A DNA stretch of 8,795 bases, taken from NCBI GenBank assembly GCA_023436025.1, contig JAEZKX010000237.1, positions 1 to 8,795 on the forward strand, in the 5' to 3' direction. Both the position numbers and the translations under genes were made by a program. Origin of the DNA: Pseudomonadota bacterium. GTDB taxonomy: Bacteria; Pseudomonadota; Gammaproteobacteria; Burkholderiales; Burkholderiaceae_C. Numbering within the stretch: position 1 is the first letter of the stretch; each line of letters begins with the position of its first letter. A model generated the notes under the pieces. That model had not been told where the DNA came from and did no database searches. It worked only from the letters and a program-made list of their open reading frames with translations. Shown piece after piece: positions 5,511 to 8,795 of this stretch.

Positions 5511-5851
5511 TACCGGATGACTTCGATGGCCGTGACGATGTACATGCCGTCCTTCTTGTCCGCGGTGAAGCGGACCTTGTCGCCCGGCCTGAGGCCCTCC
5601 AGCATCCCCCGCTGCGTCGCGGTGAACACCATGGTCATCGCCGGCATGTCCAGGTTGGCCAGCGGTCCGTGGCGCAGTGTCACCTTGCCCTGTTCCAGGT
5701 CGATCCTGCGAACCTCACCTTCGGCGCGCGCACTGTCGGCCGTGGAGGGCGCGGCATGGTGTGAGGCATGGTCCCCACCCTGGGTCGTCTGCGCGCCGGC
5801 TGCGGACGCCAGGAGAATTGCCGCGGCGGCGAAGAGGTGCATTGCCTTCAT
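5510..5851 (-). CDS. Periplasmic copper-binding protein, CusF-like
   Basis: This 113-residue protein has an N-terminal signal peptide (hydrophobic 5-19, likely cleavage after A-G-A at 18-20), a His-containing linker (H28, H31, H32), and a single CusF-type OB-fold domain (about 44-113). CusF carries periplasmic Cu(I)/Ag(I) to the Cus efflux pump. Aligned to E. coli CusF ligands, H61 corresponds to H36, M72 to M47 and M74 to M49 in H-G-P-L-A-N-L-D-M-P-A-M-T-M (61-74). The Trp (W44) that caps the metal there is Met (M69). The start at 5851 is preferred because GGAG lies 6 nt before it; an ATG four codons upstream (5863) lacks such a site. It is the last gene of the copper operon, 135 nt after the oxidase. 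Confidence 0.88.
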   Translation of the reverse strand: MKAMHLFAAAAILLASAAGAQTTQGGDHASHHAAPSTADSARAEGEVRRIDLEQGKVTLRHGPLANLDMPAMTMVFTATQRGMLEGLRPGDKVRFTADKKDGMYIVTAIEVIR

Positions 5852-5986
5852 TGGAATCTCCATTCACGTTTCGAGGGGGCTGGCGGACACGCTGCACACG
5901 CCCGGCCTTGTCGACGAACAGGACCTTGGGGTCCAGCAGAGAGCGCGGGCCAGGACGTGAAGCTTGTCGTCACGGTTTTGCCTGGT
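5852..5986 (-). other. 135-nt intra-operon gap between oxidase and CusF-like genes
   Basis: The gap is wide for this operon (the previous junctions are 11 nt and a 4-nt overlap). One minus-strand frame reads S-L-L-D-P-K-V-L-F-V-D-K-A-G-R-V-Q-R-V before running into the CusF-like gene out of frame. It looks protein-like but has no start codon and no family I recognise. It may be the remnant of a lost small gene, or simply untranslated leader. No hairpin terminator is evident. Confidence 0.3.
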
Positions 5987-7348
5987 TCAGTGGCCGTTGC
6001 GGGTTCGGCCGCGCCGCACGGACAGGCCTGCCCTGCCGGCAGCGGGAGCGCGCGCAGGCTCCTGCAGCTGCCCGGTGTACTCATGGGCGACCGTGCCGGC
6101 CGGGTGTTTGTAGGGGCCCGGGTCCCGGAAGTCGCCGGGCCGCACGTCATCGCGCACCTTGACGACGCTGAACATGCCGCCCATTCCCACCGGCCCGAAC
6201 GGACCTCTGCCGGCCATCATGGGAAGGGTGTTGTCGGGGATGGGCATCTCCATCTCGGCCATCTCGTGCATCCCCTTGTCGCCCATCACCATGTAGTCCG
6301 GCACCAGTTTGGCGATGCGTTCTGCCAGGCCCCGGTGGTCGACGCCCACCATCGTGGGGATGTCGTGCCCCATCGCATTCATCGTGTGGTGGGACTTGTG
6401 GCAGTGCAGGGCCCAGTCTCCCGCGACCGCGTCGAATTCGATCGCGCGCAACTGGCCGACGCCGATGTCCGTGGTGACTTCCGGCCAGCGTGCCGCCTTG
6501 CGCACCCACCCGCCGTCCGTGCCGGTCACTTCGAAGTGCGGGCCGTGCATGTGGATGGGGTGGTTCGTCATGGTCAGGTTGCCGATGCGGATGCGCACCC
6601 GGTCGCCGGTGCGCGCGACCAGTGGATCGATGCCCGGGAACACGCGGTTGTTCCAGGTCCACATGTTGAACTCGGTCATGGTGCTCACCTTGGGCGTCAT
6701 CGCGCCAGGCTCCACGTCGTATGCGGCCAGCATGAACATGAAGTCACGGTCGACGCGCATGAACTTGGGGTCCCTAGGGTGCACCACCAGGCAGCCGTAC
6801 ATGCCCAAGGCAAGCTGCAGCTGCTCGTCCAGGTGCGTGTGATAGAAGTGCGACCCGGACCGCAGCAGCGTGAACTCGTAGACGAAGGTCTTGCCCACGG
6901 GAATGGGCGGCTGCGTGAGGCCCGACACGCCGTCCATGCCCGAGGGCAGCAGGATGCCGTGCCAATGGATGGCCGTCGGCTCCGGCAAGTGGTTGGTGAC
7001 GAAGATGCGGATGCGGTCGCCCTCGACCGCCTCGATGGTCGGCCCCGGGCTGGAGCCGTTGAAGCCCCACATGTTCACCTTCATGCCGGGCGCGAACTCG
7101 CGCACCACCGGTTCGCACACCAGGTGGAACTCCTTGACGCCGTTGTTCATGCGCCAGGGAAGCGACCATCCGTTGAGGGTGATGACCGGGTTGAACCGAG
7201 GCCCGGTCGGCGGCGCCGGCGGGGGCTGGGTGGCGGCGGACGGCTGCACCACGGCTTCCGGCAAGGATGCGGCTGCAACGCGGCTCACCGCGGTCGCGCC
7301 GAGCGCCAAGGCGCCGGCGGTCCTGAAGAAGTTGCGACGATCCGGCAT
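5987..7348 (-). CDS. Two-domain multicopper oxidase, TAT-exported, probable copper resistance oxidase
   Basis: This 453-residue protein carries a twin-arginine signal (D-R-R-N-F-F, 3-8, then hydrophobic 11-26), so it is exported folded to the periplasm. All four multicopper oxidase copper motifs are intact: H-W-H-G (128-131), H-T-H (170-172), H-P-I-H-M-H-G (263-269) and H-C-H-x3-H-x4-M (315-326). C316, H263, H321 and M326 are the presumed type 1 ligands. Only about 90 residues separate the second and third motifs, so there is no middle cupredoxin domain: the architecture is two-domain, unlike three-domain CueO or CopA. Residues 353-391 are Met-rich (M-x-M, M-x-E-M-E-M, G-M-G-G-M), suggesting extra Cu(I) binding. 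The likely role is oxidation of Cu(I) to less toxic Cu(II). GAAGGA lies 5-6 nt before the ATG, 11 nt after the TolC stop. Confidence 0.9.
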   Translation of the reverse strand: MPDRRNFFRTAGALALGATAVSRVAAASLPEAVVQPSAATQPPPAPPTGPRFNPVITLNGWSLPWRMNNGVKEFHLVCEPVVREFAPGMKVNMWGFNGSSPGPTIEAVEGDRIRIFVTNHLPEPTAIHWHGILLPSGMDGVSGLTQPPIPVGKTFVYEFTLLRSGSHFYHTHLDEQLQLALGMYGCLVVHPRDPKFMRVDRDFMFMLAAYDVEPGAMTPKVSTMTEFNMWTWNNRVFPGIDPLVARTGDRVRIRIGNLTMTNHPIHMHGPHFEVTGTDGGWVRKAARWPEVTTDIGVGQLRAIEFDAVAGDWALHCHKSHHTMNAMGHDIPTMVGVDHRGLAERIAKLVPDYMVMGDKGMHEMAEMEMPIPDNTLPMMAGRGPFGPVGMGGMFSVVKVRDDVRPGDFRDPGPYKHPAGTVAHEYTGQLQEPARAPAAGRAGLSVRRGRTRNGH

Positions 7349-7359
7349 GGTCTTCCTTC

Positions 7360-8760
7360 TCAGTGGCTTGCGGCGGGGACCGTGCCCGGTGTTGCCGCGG
7401 GTGGCGCGACACCGCTCGCGCCGGGCGACCGGCCGGTCAGGGCGGTCTGGAGCCTGGTGTCCGCGATCCAGAAGTCGCGCAGCGCCTGCACGTAGCCGGT
7501 GACGCCGGCGATCTGTTCGCGCGCGTCCGTCAACAGCTCGAACACGCTGATGAGCATCGCGTTGTAGCGAAGCAGGTTCTCCTCGGAAATGCGCTTGCGC
7601 AGCGGCACGACTTCGTCGCGGTAGTGCTTCGCCAGGTCGTAGGCCGTGCGGTACGCTGAATAGGCCTCGCGGACTTCGGAGCGGGCGTTGACCGCGACCT
7701 CCGCGGTCCGGTTCACCGCCTGCATGTAGGCCGCCTCGGCCCGCGCCGCGCGCGTCGCGCCGAAGTCGAAGAGCGGCAGCTCCAGTTCGACCTCGTATCC
7801 GTTCGCACGCGGGGCGCCGGCCTCGCTCTTGTTTTGGTAGGCCACCTCGAGGACGTTCACCAGCCGGGTGGCCTTGGTGAGCCCGAGGGACCTGGCCGTC
7901 GCCGCCGCCGAGCGCCGGGCCATCAGCACGTCCAGCCGCTTGTCCATGGCCGTCTGCTCCGCGCTTCGGGGTTCGGTCGCCTGCGCCGGCAGGTCTGGCA
8001 GCCGTTGCGGCAAGCGGAAGTCCAGCTGCTCACCATGAAGGCCCAGGAGGCGGGTGAGCTTCTCCCGCGCCGCGGTGGCCTGGTCCTGCGCGCGTGCGAG
8101 CTGCGCGGTGGCGTCGGCATAGAAGGCCTGCTCGCGCAACTGCGCGAGCTTGTTGAAGTTGCCGGCCTGCAGCATGCGCCTGGCGAGCTCGTTGGAGACC
8201 TCCGCGGTCTCCTGGACCTGCTGGAAGAACTGCACCAGCTCCTGGGCCGCAACCGCTTCGAAGAAGGCGCTGCGCGCGTCCGCTGCCAGGCCGACGGCGT
8301 CATAGGCCGCCTGGTACTGCGCCTGCTCGAAGCGGCGCTGGCCCACCTCCCGGGCCACCGGCATGGTCAGCAGGCCCAGCACATCGAACAGCAGCGCGCG
8401 CTCGATTTCCAGGTCCGCGCCCGTGCCCATGCGGCCGAAACGGAAAGACGGGTTCTTCAGCCGTCCAGCCCGCACCAGATCCGACTCCGCAATGCCCAAG
8501 TCCGCGAACCGGGCCTGCAGGCCGCGGTTGTTCAGCAGCGCGATCTCTACGGCCGATTCGGGGCCGAGCGGGCTCCCGAGGAGTTCGGCGACGCGGGTGC
8601 GCGCCAGTTGCCGCTCGGCAGGCCCGCGTTGCGCGGCAACGCCCAGTCCGGTGCGCTCCTTGGTCAGCTGCGAGACCGTGTCGAAGCCACCATCCGGCGA
8701 GAAGGAGGCGCAGCCTGCGAGCAAGATCGAAGCTGCCGCGACCGTGCTCAGGCGCTTCAT
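7360..8760 (-). CDS. TolC family outer membrane efflux lipoprotein
   Basis: This 466-residue protein has a lipoprotein signal with lipobox L-L-A-G-C (13-17, acylated C17), followed by two repeats of the outer-membrane efflux protein domain. Long Ala/Glu/Arg-rich helices that form the periplasmic tunnel occupy about 140-240 and 340-440. Strand-like segments near P-S-F-R-F-G and Y-E-V-E-L-E-L-P-L-F-D-F-G would enter the outer membrane. It would be the outer-membrane channel of a tripartite pump. Its place next to a copper oxidase and CusF-like protein suggests a CusC-like role in copper export, but no RND pump or fusion protein is in the window. GGAGG lies 6 nt before the ATG. The ATG overlaps the stop of the upstream gene (ATGA), implying translational coupling. 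The last 20 residues are a Pro/Ala tail. Confidence 0.88.
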   Translation of the reverse strand: MKRLSTVAAASILLAGCASFSPDGGFDTVSQLTKERTGLGVAAQRGPAERQLARTRVAELLGSPLGPESAVEIALLNNRGLQARFADLGIAESDLVRAGRLKNPSFRFGRMGTGADLEIERALLFDVLGLLTMPVAREVGQRRFEQAQYQAAYDAVGLAADARSAFFEAVAAQELVQFFQQVQETAEVSNELARRMLQAGNFNKLAQLREQAFYADATAQLARAQDQATAAREKLTRLLGLHGEQLDFRLPQRLPDLPAQATEPRSAEQTAMDKRLDVLMARRSAAATARSLGLTKATRLVNVLEVAYQNKSEAGAPRANGYEVELELPLFDFGATRAARAEAAYMQAVNRTAEVAVNARSEVREAYSAYRTAYDLAKHYRDEVVPLRKRISEENLLRYNAMLISVFELLTDAREQIAGVTGYVQALRDFWIADTRLQTALTGRSPGASGVAPPAATPGTVPAASH

Positions 8761-8795
8761 CGCTGGCCTCCGTGGTGGTGACCGCCGTGCACCGG
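8757..8795 (-). CDS. C-terminal end of an unidentified gene with a His-rich tail (partial)
   Basis: Reading in from the window edge on the minus strand gives PVHGGHHHGGQR then TGA, which shares four bases (ATGA) with the TolC start. Nothing more is visible, so the gene is not identified. The His/Gly tail fits metal binding, in keeping with the copper genes downstream. That this is coding is inferred from the ATGA overlap and the composition, not from any domain. Confidence 0.45.
   Translation of the reverse strand, partial: PVHGGHHHGGQR

Noticed and set aside
5768..7495. 575-codon plus-strand frame opposite the multicopper oxidase
   Set aside because: The antisense gene has four intact copper motifs; this frame has His/Val/Arg-rich composition arising from the opposite strand.
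7834..8781. 315-codon plus-strand frame opposite the TolC gene
   Set aside because: Antisense to a clear TolC-family lipoprotein; no start signal and no family resemblance.
1..8795. CRISPR array, tRNA, rRNA or riboswitch
   Set aside because: I saw no regularly spaced repeats, cloverleaf-like segments or known riboswitch cores by eye on either strand.

Overview
The window is GC-rich DNA (roughly two thirds G+C by eye) with tightly packed genes of proteobacterial type. The fumarase start, the rhomboid, and the TolC / multicopper oxidase / CusF-like copper set together suggest a betaproteobacterium (Burkholderiales), but a gammaproteobacterium such as a xanthomonad cannot be excluded. I name no species.

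Layout. Positions 1-199 are the right end of an IS5-group insertion sequence: the transposase C-terminus, the terminal repeat and one copy of a YTAR-type target duplication (TTAG). It abuts the stop codon of a predicted 42-residue single-span membrane protein on the minus strand. From about 330 to 658 there is a patch of visibly lower GC with no convincing gene. It ends where a class I fumarase is cut off after 22 residues. Upstream of that stump on the minus strand is a complete rhomboid protease, followed by about 320 bp without a gene. An OsmC-family gene (plus) then converges on a DUF5996 gene (minus). DUF5996 lies directly behind a 51-codon stump of an NADPH-dependent FMN reductase that still has its ribosome binding site. 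Diverging from the stump is an SDR oxidoreductase with a promoter placed for a leaderless transcript, followed by an AraC-family regulator.

From 5510 to the window end, on the minus strand, is a copper-handling operon. In transcription order it holds the end of an unidentified gene with a His-rich tail, a TolC-family outer membrane lipoprotein, a TAT-exported two-domain multicopper oxidase with a Met-rich tail, and a periplasmic CusF-like copper-binding protein. The likely shared role is periplasmic copper defence: oxidation of Cu(I), metal binding and export across the outer membrane. The inner-membrane pump and membrane fusion protein are not in the window and may lie beyond position 8795.

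I found no convincing undescribed multi-gene system. The most notable points are the signs of rearrangement (IS end, two genes cut off near their N-termini, a low-GC patch), the stump that may now serve as a leader for DUF5996, and the leaderless promoter of the SDR gene.
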